A stretch of DNA of 20,819 bases from CAZFAP01 sp964516325. GTDB lineage: Bacteria; Auribacterota; JABMQX01. Of the stretch, positions 1 through 7,864 are shown piece by piece. Both the position numbers and the translations under genes were made by a program. The stretch lies in NCBI GenBank assembly GCA_964516325.1, contig CAZFAP010000082.1, positions 1 to 20,819 on the forward strand, written 5' to 3'. Every line of letters begins with the position of its first letter. The first letter of the stretch is position 1. The notes under the pieces were generated by a model. It was given only the letters and a program-made list of their open reading frames with translations, ran no database searches and was not told where the DNA came from.

Positions 1-2
1 TG

Positions 3-1682
3 ACTTCTTGTCTTCTAACCCTCGCGAGCGATTGCCCGGCGGTTGAGAGGCTCGACCGCGGGCTGATTGCAGTGAAGCAGGAGGATGGGGCGGTTCATAT
101 CGGGTGGCGGCTGCTGCAATCGGACTCGAGGGATGCCGCCTTCAACGTCCTTTCCCTCCAGAAGAGGCATGGTCCGGACGAACCGCCTCGTGTCAGGATA
201 CTCAATTTGTCGCCCATCACCGACAGCACAAACTTCGTCTTCAAGGCGCCCACCGAGGAGGACGTCCGTTATGCCGTACACCGCCTCGGGAAAGCCGAGC
301 AGCCGGGAGAGGGCGCGTTCGTGGCCCCGCTCGCCGCAGAGAAGGGCGTAGCTTGCATGCGCATCCGGTTCCAAGGGAATTACCGGGCGCAGAAGGTGGC
401 GGTGGCGGACCTCAACGGCGACGGCAAGCTCGATTACGTCATCAAGCAGCCGGATTTTAACGTTGATCCCTACGAGGCGCCCGGCTACTGGAAGAAGAGC
501 GAGGACACGTACAAAATCGAAGCCTACGGTCACGACGGGAATTTTATGTGGCGATACGACATGGGTTGGGCGATTGAGGAGGGCATCTGGTACTCGCCTA
601 TCGTGATCTATGACATTGATGGCGATGGGAAAGCGGAGGTCTATACGAAAGCGGGCGAAGGCGATCCGCGCGACCCCGATGGGCGGGTGACGTCCGGCCC
701 TGAGTACCTCCTCGTCCTCGATGGCGAGACCGGACAGGTCACAAAGAAAATCGAATGGCTGAGCCGCGACGGATATGAGAAGTACAACTACTACTGCCGC
801 AACTTTCTCGCTATCGCCTACCTCGACGGGAAATCGCCCCATCTCATCATGCAGCGAGGAACCTACACCTTGATCAAAATCGCGGCTTACGATGGCAAGC
901 TCAACCGCGTCTGGCACTGGGAATCGAGCCGTCCGCACGAGGCGTATCGCGGGCAGGGTTTGCACGGGCTCCACGCCGCAGACATTGACGGCGATGGCTG
1001 CGACGAGCTTGTCATCGGCGCCGCCGCCATTGACCACGACGGCAAGCCCCTCTGGACGCTGGGAATGGGACATCCCGACGTGGCATACGTGGGAGACATT
1101 GACCCCGACCGCCCGGGTCTGGAAGTTTTCTATGGACTGGAAAGACGCCAGGAGAAGAATCCCGTTTGCCTCGTGGACGCGAAGACGGGGCAAATCCTCT
1201 GGGGATACGATGGACCGAGCAAGCACGTCCATGGCCAGGGAATGTGCGCGGACATCATCAACACTATTCCGGGTATGGAATGCTATGCCGGCGAGAAGGA
1301 CGGCAGCAATTACTGGCTCTACGACGCCAAAGGCAATCGTCTCTCCGACAAGAGCATGGGCACGCTCTCTCCGCGACCGGTCTATTGGGACGCCGACCTG
1401 CAGCGGGAGCTGGTCCTCGACAGAGGAGTCCGCGACTACGAAGGCGAGGTTTACGACCGGATCGAGGGAAATGTCATCGCCGTCGTGGATTGCCTCGGCG
1501 ATTGGCGGGAGGAAATTATCACCAGCGTTGACGGCGAGCTGCGCATTTACATGACCACCATTCCCGCGAAGACTCGGAGAGTCTGCCTCATGCAGGATCG
1601 AAAATACAGGAGGGACGTCGCCGTCCAGTCCATGGGATACTATTATCCGCCGATCGAGGGAGGGCTTCCTCTCCCACAATAG
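3..1682 (+). CDS. Rhamnogalacturonan lyase-like protein (PL11 type), 5' end cut by window edge
   Basis: Likely a secreted lyase that cleaves the rhamnogalacturonan I backbone of pectin by beta-elimination. The frame is open from base 3, and the residues around ERLDRGLIAV just before and after the first GTG (72) match the conserved N-terminus of this family. GTG 72 is therefore probably not the true start, which lies left of the window. Counting from GTG 72, Asp-rich calcium-type motifs occur as DLNGDGKLDYVIK (about 113-125), DIDGDGKAEV (181-190) and DIDGDGCDELVIG (304-316), followed by DIDPDRPGLEVF. SGPEYLLVLDGETG (208-221) and the AYRGQGLHGLH region are also typical of YesW-like PL11 propellers. 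A single propeller domain fills the protein. A less likely alternative is a non-catalytic FG-GAP propeller. The family call rests on remembered motifs, not on a search. Transporter and sugar kinase genes follow on the same strand. Confidence 0.8.
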   Translation, partial: TSCLLTLASDCPAVERLDRGLIAVKQEDGAVHIGWRLLQSDSRDAAFNVLSLQKRHGPDEPPRVRILNLSPITDSTNFVFKAPTEEDVRYAVHRLGKAEQPGEGAFVAPLAAEKGVACMRIRFQGNYRAQKVAVADLNGDGKLDYVIKQPDFNVDPYEAPGYWKKSEDTYKIEAYGHDGNFMWRYDMGWAIEEGIWYSPIVIYDIDGDGKAEVYTKAGEGDPRDPDGRVTSGPEYLLVLDGETGQVTKKIEWLSRDGYEKYNYYCRNFLAIAYLDGKSPHLIMQRGTYTLIKIAAYDGKLNRVWHWESSRPHEAYRGQGLHGLHAADIDGDGCDELVIGAAAIDHDGKPLWTLGMGHPDVAYVGDIDPDRPGLEVFYGLERRQEKNPVCLVDAKTGQILWGYDGPSKHVHGQGMCADIINTIPGMECYAGEKDGSNYWLYDAKGNRLSDKSMGTLSPRPVYWDADLQRELVLDRGVRDYEGEVYDRIEGNVIAVVDCLGDWREEIITSVDGELRIYMTTIPAKTRRVCLMQDRKYRRDVAVQSMGYYYPPIEGGLPLPQ

Positions 1683-1870
1683 CCGATGAGTGGTCGCGCG
1701 AGAACTGGTGCGCGGCGAGAAAGACGCCGGGGGGACCCCTGCGATACACCAAAAAGTATTGCCTCAGTTGTGGGTGGCAAAGGTCATTGAGAATACCGGA
1801 GTCCCTCGCGCCGGAACGGAACCGCAGAGCACCCCGAGACCGCACAGACAGCATCGCCCGCGGGAAAAGC

Positions 1871-1928
1871 GTGGCATGGGCAGCCTGCCCATGATGCTTC
1901 CCGAGTCCCGCCAAAGGCGGGATGCCAC
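1871..1928. repeat. Nested inverted-repeat element with two internal hairpins
   Basis: An outer stem gtggcat (1871-1877) pairs with atgccac (1922-1928). Inside it are two further perfect hairpins: catgggcag/ctgcccatg (1875-1893, one central base) and tcccgcc-aaa-ggcggga (1906-1922). The ends of the inner hairpins share bases with the outer stem, so alternative folds compete. It sits in the non-coding gap between the lyase and symporter genes. The layout resembles REP/MITE-like intergenic palindromes. It lacks a T-tract, so it is not a classic terminator, although it could still end or protect the upstream mRNA. I see no second copy in this window. Confidence 0.55.
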
Positions 1929-2003
1929 AAACGTCTTTCCTCTGCCCTGTCTGCGGTGAGTTGCTCCCAAGAGTGAGGCGTTAGACCAAAAACGCCGGTT
2001 TTC

Positions 2004-2032
2004 TTGACAGGCGTCTGACCATCTGGTAGTTT
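2004..2032 (+). promoter_or_regulatory. Sigma70-like promoter for the symporter operon
   Basis: A perfect -35 box TTGACA (2004-2009) is followed after 17 bases by TAGTTT (2027-2032), which is preceded by TGG and so reads as an extended -10 (TGn). The -10 itself matches the consensus only partly. It lies about 70 bases upstream of the symporter start. No operator is obvious nearby. Confidence 0.45.
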
Positions 2033-2105
2033 GTGCGAAACTGCGCGGGTTCGTGTGAGCAGCCAATAGAAACTGTTTTCCTCAAGATTAGGAGAGCACG
2101 GAAAA

Positions 2106-3683
2106 ATGCTCAACTGGCTTGACTGGGTGGTGATCTTTGGATACCTGAGCGCCATGGCGCTCATCGGCGTCATATCCTTCAGATACATCAAGGGGCTTCG
2201 AGATTTCTTCCTGGGCGGGCGTCGGTTCAAAAAGGTCTTTGTAACATTTCACGCCTTTGGCGCGGGGACCGCCGGACAGGACCCGATTCAAGTCGCTGGC
2301 GGGGCCTACAACCGGGGATTCGCCGGAATATGGGTTCAGCTCCTCTGGCTTTTCTGCACGCCGGTCTATTGGCTGATCGCGCCCGTGTGGCGGAGGATGC
2401 GCTACGTCACAACCGGCGATTTCTTCCGCCAGCGCTACGGCAAAAGCCAGGAAGTGGCTTTCGCAATCTATGGCTTAGTTTTCTACTCCGTCCTGAACGC
2501 CCTCAACCTTCTCGCCATCAAGCAGATTGTCAAAGCCATCGCAGGCCCGCAAACGCCCTGGGCTGACTGGATCGTGATCGCCTCCGGCATCATGTTCCTC
2601 GTTTATGGCATCCTCGGGGGGATCATCGCTGCGATTATCAATGATCTCATCCAGGGGCTGATGATTATTCTTCTGTCGTTCATGATCATTCCCGCAGGAC
2701 TAAGCAAGCTCGGCGGATTCCGGGGGCTCCACGAGAGAGTAGGCGTCGAGCTCTTTGACCTCTTCGCGGCAGAAGAGTTCACGGTCGCGTGGGTCATCTT
2801 CATGTCGCTTGCGGCTCTTATCGGCATCGTCGCCCACCCGCACATGATGGGGACGTGCGGCTCCGCCAAAAATGAACGCGAAGCGAGATGGGGGTTATGT
2901 TATGGGAATTTTCTGAAACGCATCTGCACGGTCGGCTGGGCATTGTCGGGCGTCATTGCCGCCGGGCTGTATGTCTCGCAGCCTCTGGTGGACCGGGAGC
3001 ACGCTTTCCCCGCTATCGTCAGAGACCTCCTCCCTCACGGCCTGGTCGGGCTTTTCATCGCATGCATCATCGCCGCTGCGCAGTCCACGCTTAGCGCCTG
3101 CATGGTCGCCTCCTCCGGGCTGTTCATCAACAACTGCTATCGTCCCTACATCAAGAAAGACGCCTCCGAAAAACACTACCTGGTTGCCAGCCGCATCGTC
3201 TCCGCAGTCGTCATTTCTGGCGCCATGGCTATCGCCCTCACGTCTCAATCCATCATCGAACTGTTCAAGTTCTCCATGCAGCTTCCTCCTCTTTTCGGAA
3301 TCGCATGGTGGTTCGGAGTTACGTGGAGAAAAGCGAACAGCAAAGGGATGTGGGCGAGTTTCTTTGCCTGCGCGGCGGCGATGGTTGCCACCTGGCCGTG
3401 GCCGCAGCCTTCCCCGATGTACTGGAAGCAGTCCTGGGCGTTAACGGGATTCTTCCGCGGCCTGAATTTCCTGAAAGACGCGGGCACCGGTCGCTATATC
3501 TGGCGACTCGAATGGCACATTTGTGCTTTCCTGACGTTTGGTATCCTCGCCATGATTATCGTCTCGCTCTTGACCAAGGGGAAATCGAAAAAGGAACTCG
3601 ACGATTTCTACACGCTGATTCATACGCCAGTCGGACAGGAGGATAAGCTCGAGGAGGCTGGCATCCCCGTCGTGATGCACTGA
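2106..3683 (+). CDS. Sodium:solute symporter (SSS family)
   Basis: Inner-membrane Na+-coupled symporter of 525 residues, the usual length for the SSS family. It begins LNWLDWVVIFGYLSAMALIG (first helix), followed by the family-typical loop FFLGGRRFKK (about 35-43) and FHAFGAGTAGQDP (48-60), the position of the conserved early sodium/substrate region. About 13 hydrophobic segments follow, including the SSS-like IIAAAQSTLSACMVASSGLF stretch near residues 322-341. The ATG has AGGAG at 2090-2094 with an 11-base spacer, and a promoter lies upstream. The substrate cannot be read from sequence. Context (pectin lyase before, sugar kinase after) favours a sugar or uronate, but this is inference. The next gene starts 24 bases later and is probably co-transcribed. 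Confidence 0.9.
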   Translation: MLNWLDWVVIFGYLSAMALIGVISFRYIKGLRDFFLGGRRFKKVFVTFHAFGAGTAGQDPIQVAGGAYNRGFAGIWVQLLWLFCTPVYWLIAPVWRRMRYVTTGDFFRQRYGKSQEVAFAIYGLVFYSVLNALNLLAIKQIVKAIAGPQTPWADWIVIASGIMFLVYGILGGIIAAIINDLIQGLMIILLSFMIIPAGLSKLGGFRGLHERVGVELFDLFAAEEFTVAWVIFMSLAALIGIVAHPHMMGTCGSAKNEREARWGLCYGNFLKRICTVGWALSGVIAAGLYVSQPLVDREHAFPAIVRDLLPHGLVGLFIACIIAAAQSTLSACMVASSGLFINNCYRPYIKKDASEKHYLVASRIVSAVVISGAMAIALTSQSIIELFKFSMQLPPLFGIAWWFGVTWRKANSKGMWASFFACAAAMVATWPWPQPSPMYWKQSWALTGFFRGLNFLKDAGTGRYIWRLEWHICAFLTFGILAMIIVSLLTKGKSKKELDDFYTLIHTPVGQEDKLEEAGIPVVMH

Positions 3684-3707
3684 GTTCTCAACAAGAGGCT
3701 TTTGAAA

Positions 3708-4457
3708 ATGGCAGAAGGAAAGAAAAAGTCGTCGTGGGAAATTCCCCCGCCGGGCCCCGGAACCATCAGTGGGTTTTTCGTGGCATGGCTGTTCGTCGGC
3801 GCTATCATAGGGATCATCGTGATTCTGATGGCCATCGGCGCCGGCCCCATGCCCATGCGAGTCGTCGCGTACGATCTTGAACTCGAGGGCAAAGCTCCCG
3901 CCGAGGTTCCACTCGACAAGCTCGTTTCCGCAATCAAGCAGACCAGCCCGATGGTCCTCGTCCTTCGCGGAATTTCAGAAGAGCTGGCAAAAGAGTTAGG
4001 CCGAAAGCTGGAGATGAAAGAGAAAAACGTGCTGTGCGATGGCAGACTCGCCATCCTGAGCAAATACGCTGTCGTGAAGGGAGAGGGAGGGCGACTCGCC
4101 CTGATTCGCTTCGGGAAAAGAGGGAATTTCGGGATAGTCCAGGTCGGCGCGGGCATCGGCGCCGCTCAGTCTGCCGACATCGGGGGCGCGGCTGACCTCG
4201 CAGTGAAGGAGTTCGATAAGGTCCCTCACGCCATTTTCGTCTCTGGGCAAGGTGACTGGCCGAGAGGCCGCTCAGATTACGTGGCGGCCTCCGCCCGAAA
4301 CAAGGCGGCGAGCCATTGGCGCATCCTGGTTCCCGAAGCCATCAAGGACAAGGTCAAGGACTGTTACGTCCCCATTGACAATAAGGCGATCAAGGATTTC
4401 TCCGACCGGCTGCCCCTCATCGCCCATTTTGTCTTTCGGAAAGAAGATTTCGAATAA
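3708..4457 (+). CDS. Membrane-anchored protein with degenerate EEP-like domain
   Basis: The protein has 249 residues. A Pro-rich cytoplasmic N-terminus (about 1-20) leads into one membrane helix (about 22-44) and then a soluble domain. I chose ATG 3708 over the in-frame TTG 3702 because AGAGG (3694-3698) lies 9 bases before the ATG but only 3 before the TTG. The soluble part follows the strand pattern of the endonuclease/exonuclease/phosphatase fold: MRVVAYDLEL (50-59), PMVLVLRGISEEL (81-93), RLAILSKYAVV (113-123), HAIFVSGQGDWP (174-185) and FSDRLPLIAHFVF (231-243). These align by eye with YNI, the QE segment, NAILSRYPI, GDFN and SDHLPVVA. The catalytic residues seem lost: YN becomes YD, QE becomes RG, GDFN becomes GQGD, and SDH becomes SDR. 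It may be a non-catalytic partner of the symporter. The fold call is inference. Confidence 0.6.
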   Translation: MAEGKKKSSWEIPPPGPGTISGFFVAWLFVGAIIGIIVILMAIGAGPMPMRVVAYDLELEGKAPAEVPLDKLVSAIKQTSPMVLVLRGISEELAKELGRKLEMKEKNVLCDGRLAILSKYAVVKGEGGRLALIRFGKRGNFGIVQVGAGIGAAQSADIGGAADLAVKEFDKVPHAIFVSGQGDWPRGRSDYVAASARNKAASHWRILVPEAIKDKVKDCYVPIDNKAIKDFSDRLPLIAHFVFRKEDFE

Positions 4458-4611
4458 GAGGACGTCTTGACGGGGGAGAGTTCGGACGTACATCTCTCGA
4501 AGCCAAAAGGGGCCGCTGGCTTGAGCCACACCAAAGGCTCAGTCGGGTTTCCTGGATGAAGCTGACAGAACTGGTTCCGTCGGCACTGACCCTATCTTGA
4601 GAGACCTACCC

Positions 4612-6264
4612 GTGTTCAAACGTATCACAGAGTGGGTTCAGTCGCTAAACGCTATCTGCGCTGGAGACCAAGCCGCGATGGCGTCGCCGTTGGGTTGTGC
4701 CATTACGAGCATCTACGGCCACAATCCCCAGATTCTCCGGCAGCGAGTCACCCTAATCCGCAGGGCGCTCGGCTCTTTCGGGGAGAGGTACGGAAGAGGG
4801 CGTCCCGTCGCAGTCGTTCGCTGTCCGGGCAGGCTTAATCTCATGGGGCGGCACATTGACCACCAGGGCGGGCACTGCAACCCCCTCGCCATTGACCGGG
4901 AAGTCGTCATGGTCGTCCAGCCGCGAAATGACGACATCATCGAGCTGGCAAACGTTGACCGGTTCGGCTTTCCTCCTCGCACTCATTCCCTGAGCGAACT
5001 CAATCGCCGTCTTCCGCAGGACGATTGGGCGAGCTTTGTCAACGCCCAGACGACCGCCGACTTCCTCTCGCGGAACGCCGGGGATTGGTCGTTGTATGTC
5101 CTTGCACCGATTCTTCGGTTTCAGAACAGATTTCCCGATCATCGGTTCCGGGGCATGAACCTGACGGTCGCGGGCGACATACCGATTGCCGCTGGACTGA
5201 GTTCCTCCTCCGCCCTCGTCGTCGCCGCGGCGGAAGCCGCCCTGCTCGTGAACGACCTTCCAGTCGAGAAGGATGAATTCCCCATCCTCTGCGGCGAAGG
5301 AGAGTGGTTCGTGGGCACGCGGGGCGGCTTCAATGACCACGCCGCCATGAAATTCGCGGAGAAAGGAAGCGTTCTGAAAGTCCAGTTCTTCGATTTTGCC
5401 CTGGAAGAGGTCGTTGATTTCCCGTCGGGATGCTCCCTGGCGATCTGCGATTCCGGCATCAAGGCGAAGAAGAGCGAGGACACCAGGAACGTCTATAACG
5501 CCAAAGTTACCGCCTACGCTATGGCGAAGGCCATGATCAAGAGGGACAATCCACATTGGGCGCGTCGCATCGAGCATTTCCGGGATTTCCATCCCGCGAC
5601 GCTTGGCGCATCGCTCGCCGACGTCTATCGGGCAGTGTTTCGCTTGCCGCGCAAAATGTCCCGAGACGCTTTCAGGGAGGCTCTGGCTGCCGAGGCAAGA
5701 CGGGCGGCGGAAACCCTGTTCGCATCTCACCGCGAGCCGGAGAAAGGGTACGACGTGAGAGGTGTGGCGCTTTTTGGACTGGCGGAATGCGAGAGGAGCA
5801 GGCTCTGCTCGGACTTCCTCAAAAAGGGGGATGTGGAAGGGCTTGGCCGCCTCATGAACATGTCTCACGACGGCGACCGCGTGACATTTGACGCAGGCAG
5901 CCCAGAGAGGAAAGAATTCCCTCCGACGGAAACTGACGAAGGAATCCTTGACCTTATCGCGCGTTGCGAAAGCGATGATCACCTTGCCAAGCAGAGCGCT
6001 GCGGTTCATCTCCAACCCGGCTCGTACCGGTGCAGCACTCCTCGCGTGGACCTGATAGTGGACATCGCCCGGGCAAGTCCGGGCGTTTATGGAGCGCAGC
6101 TTTCGGGGGCGGGACTCGGAGGTTGTGCGATGATCCTTTTCGATGGGAAAGCTTACCCGGCCCTCAGGGAAAACCTTCAGGACAAGTATTTCGGCCGCGG
6201 CGACATTGAGCCTTCCTTTCTTCTCTGCACCCCCATCGGCGGAAGCGGCCCACTGCTTGTCTGA
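4612..6264 (+). CDS. GHMP-family sugar kinase, galactokinase/GalNAc-kinase-like
   Basis: Cytoplasmic kinase that probably phosphorylates C1 of a galactose-type sugar with ATP. Counting from TTG 4597, motif 1 is CPGRLNLMGRHIDHQGG (76-92), the GHMP phosphate loop is IPIAAGLSSSSALVVA (195-210), the catalytic Asp lies in GTRGGFNDHAAM (240-251, D247), and motif 3 is SGAGLGGCAMILF (503-515). The GT-GG-D arrangement is closer to GALK2 than to E. coli GalK. At about 550 residues it is much longer than GalK (about 380), with the extra length mainly between residues 310 and 460. The Glu of the usual G-E-H-T-D sugar-binding motif is Arg here (R85), so the substrate may not be galactose. The start is uncertain: TTG 4597, GTG 4612 or ATG 4678, none with a strong ribosome binding site. 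The upstream residues look like family sequence, so I favour 4612. Confidence 0.85.
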   Translation: MFKRITEWVQSLNAICAGDQAAMASPLGCAITSIYGHNPQILRQRVTLIRRALGSFGERYGRGRPVAVVRCPGRLNLMGRHIDHQGGHCNPLAIDREVVMVVQPRNDDIIELANVDRFGFPPRTHSLSELNRRLPQDDWASFVNAQTTADFLSRNAGDWSLYVLAPILRFQNRFPDHRFRGMNLTVAGDIPIAAGLSSSSALVVAAAEAALLVNDLPVEKDEFPILCGEGEWFVGTRGGFNDHAAMKFAEKGSVLKVQFFDFALEEVVDFPSGCSLAICDSGIKAKKSEDTRNVYNAKVTAYAMAKAMIKRDNPHWARRIEHFRDFHPATLGASLADVYRAVFRLPRKMSRDAFREALAAEARRAAETLFASHREPEKGYDVRGVALFGLAECERSRLCSDFLKKGDVEGLGRLMNMSHDGDRVTFDAGSPERKEFPPTETDEGILDLIARCESDDHLAKQSAAVHLQPGSYRCSTPRVDLIVDIARASPGVYGAQLSGAGLGGCAMILFDGKAYPALRENLQDKYFGRGDIEPSFLLCTPIGGSGPLLV

Positions 6265-6304
6265 GTGGCCCAAGAGCGGAGTACAAACCTGGGATTCTGC
6301 ATTG

Positions 6305-6336
6305 TTGATTTGCAGCCAGCGGCTCGTGTACTATAT
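6305..6336 (+). promoter_or_regulatory. Possible promoter of the three-gene cassette
   Basis: TTGATT (6305-6310) and TACTAT (6329-6334) are spaced by 18 bases, with each box matching 4 of 6 consensus positions. An alternative pairing is TTGCAG (6310-6315) with TATATG (6332-6337). It lies about 80 bases upstream of the first cassette gene in a 152-base gap after the sugar kinase. Matches of this quality occur by chance, so this is tentative. Confidence 0.25.
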
Positions 6337-6416
6337 GGACGCAGCATGGATCAAAGCTGGTGAGAGATGCGTAGCCTGCCACGTCAAGAGGCCGCTGAAA
6401 GAGAGGCGAGGGCGAG

Positions 6417-7244
6417 ATGGACTTATTCGCTGCAGCCGCCGAGAACGCGCCGTCATTGGAAATCGCCTTCGAGCAGGCCTTGTTGGGGCGTGCCNNNNNN
6501 NNNNTGACAGCTTTTTTGCAGCGGGTGGAGCGAGAGGGACGCGTTTCCGTCAACGCCCGGGAGGGGGACCTCCTTGCATTTCTCACGGCGGGTAAGTATA
6601 AAAATATCCACCAGCTGGCAAGGGAGGAGTCAAGGAGGCTGGGCAGGGGACCAGATGAGATCCTCGCAGACAGGCTCGGTCCGTACTATGAGCGCCGGAC
6701 GAGGTTCGACCGGCATTTTGAGCGGGGCAAGGAATTTCAATATGGGGCGCTCAACATCGGCGGCCTTGGCTATTCGGGGCTCGGCAACTATTGTATGATT
6801 GTGAAGCAGTCGAATTGGGCTCGGGGCGCGAAAATGGCCTATCTGAAGTCTGACAGCCTCGAAAGGGAGGAATATTGGCTCCCCGATGGGTCGCTGAACG
6901 AGTCCGAGATCAAGGGCGATTTGGCGCCCCACTCGCACAGACATTTTCTCGCGGCGATCAAACATGCAAAGGATCTTCCCGGAAGGGGTCCGGACCAATG
7001 GGGTTCTATGCTATGCTCCGACGAAGGTTACGTTGAGGCCATATTTCTGCAGAGGCTTGTGCCCCGGGGGTTGGAGGAGGTGCGAATGGCGAAGTCCGAG
7101 TATGATAGGATGCGTGAAGACTCAGTGGACGCGCTTCGGCAAAAGGCGAGGGTTTCTCAGCTTGACGCGATAGATAAATTCGTTAGGATTGAAAAGGAGT
7201 TGCGAAAGGCTGGAGTGGATTTGAGGGTGGTGGAAGATGCTTAG
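6417..7244 (+). CDS. First gene of a KGGVGR-ATPase cassette; unknown function, contains an assembly gap
   Basis: I do not recognise this protein's family. The reading is 275 residues, with residues 27-30 unknown because ten Ns (6495-6504) fall inside it. The true gap size may differ, so length and continuity are provisional. The sequence on both sides reads as plausible helical protein, and the frame stays open. Visible features are a basic helix-rich N-terminal part (30-85), YYERRTRFDRHFERG (90-104), a Gly-rich FQYGALNIGGLGYSGLGNYC segment (107-126), AYLKSDSL (141-148), PHSHRHF (171-177, a His cluster) and a charged helical C-terminus (220-270). No signal peptide or membrane helix is visible. 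GAGAGG and GAGGG precede the ATG. The gene overlaps the next by 8 bases (ATGCTTAG), so translation is probably coupled. The conserved His cluster could be catalytic, but this is speculation. Confidence 0.6.
   Translation: MDLFAAAAENAPSLEIAFEQALLGRAXXXXTAFLQRVEREGRVSVNAREGDLLAFLTAGKYKNIHQLAREESRRLGRGPDEILADRLGPYYERRTRFDRHFERGKEFQYGALNIGGLGYSGLGNYCMIVKQSNWARGAKMAYLKSDSLEREEYWLPDGSLNESEIKGDLAPHSHRHFLAAIKHAKDLPGRGPDQWGSMLCSDEGYVEAIFLQRLVPRGLEEVRMAKSEYDRMREDSVDALRQKARVSQLDAIDKFVRIEKELRKAGVDLRVVEDA
6495..6504. other. Assembly gap of ten Ns
   Basis: Ten consecutive Ns join two contigs inside the first gene of the cassette. A placeholder of this kind often does not reflect true distance, so the downstream frame agreeing with the upstream ATG could be a coincidence. 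Confidence 0.98.
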
Positions 7245-7854
7245 GTTGCTGGCAATTGCACCCGGGGACGGGTGGGCATTTGTGGAAAGGGAAGGGAAGG
7301 CCCTGCTCGTCAAGCCGCCTTACCGGCACGAGGACCTGAGCGAGGTGCAGCAGTCCGTGGTCGAAAAGGCGGTGGTGAAGTTCGGCTTCAGAGCCGCGGA
7401 ACAGGAGTTTCAGGACTGGGCGTCCCTGCTCGGGTATTTAGAAGAGCAGCTCTTAAAGGCCCGCAAAGCTCTGGGGCTGCCGGAGCCCAGCCTTGGGTCG
7501 GTTCGGGAGTTTATCCGGCAGGCCCCACGGGATGTTGTCGAGTCGTACCTGGCTCGGGTCCGCTCCGAGCTGATCCCGGGCCAGGAATGGGACCCCGCGT
7601 CGGATCTGCTCACCACTCTGTTGAGTTCCGACGTAGTCTGGAAGGACCACCAGCTGCACAGTCAGGTTGTAGAGGTGCTGGAAGAGTGCCGCCGGGGCCG
7701 GGCCGCGAAGAGAGATAATATGCAGGCCTTGCTCGACGAATCGGAGCTTCCTGGTTGCTGCCCGCGAGTAACGAGCCGCTACGGCGCCAGCGCGATCGCG
7801 GATTACGTGCGGAGGCGCTCGCGCCCAGGTGCCCTGATGCCCATATCTGCGTAG
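7237..7854 (+). CDS. Second gene of the KGGVGR-ATPase cassette; unknown helical protein
   Basis: The product has 205 residues and is not recognised. The first 26 residues (LRLLAIAPGDGWAFVEREGK and on to LLVKPPY) read as a small beta-hairpin domain. The rest is mostly charged, amphipathic helix: about 35-85, a helix pair around PSLGSVREFIRQAPRDVVE (84-102), and QLHSQVVEVLEECRRG (139-154). A basic, Ser/Arg-rich C-terminus follows. There is no signal peptide or membrane segment. The ATG overlaps the stop of the preceding gene by 8 bases. Its own TAG stop lies inside the AGGAGG ribosome binding site of the ATPase gene. This coupling suggests the three products are made together and perhaps act as a complex, with this one an adaptor between the first protein and the ATPase. 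That role is inference. Confidence 0.7.
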   Translation: MLRLLAIAPGDGWAFVEREGKALLVKPPYRHEDLSEVQQSVVEKAVVKFGFRAAEQEFQDWASLLGYLEEQLLKARKALGLPEPSLGSVREFIRQAPRDVVESYLARVRSELIPGQEWDPASDLLTTLLSSDVVWKDHQLHSQVVEVLEECRRGRAAKRDNMQALLDESELPGCCPRVTSRYGASAIADYVRRRSRPGALMPISA

Positions 7855-7864
7855 GAGGCCGTTC

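Larger units (their letters stand above)
1683..2105. other. Non-coding gap between lyase and symporter genes
   Basis: These 423 bases hold no convincing gene. Short open frames here have no ribosome binding site and no recognisable protein. The gap contains the nested inverted-repeat element at 1871-1928, a sigma70-like promoter at 2004-2032, and an AGGAG ribosome binding site (2090-2094) for the symporter gene. Confidence 0.6.

Noticed and set aside
15..1679. 554-codon open frame on the minus strand opposite the lyase gene
   Set aside because: It is a shadow of the lyase's codon usage. The plus-strand product has clear family motifs; the antisense product has none.
4753..6273. 506-codon minus-strand frame opposite the sugar kinase
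   Set aside because: It is antisense to all GHMP motifs, has no recognisable domain, and lies within a high-GC coding gene that keeps reverse frames open.
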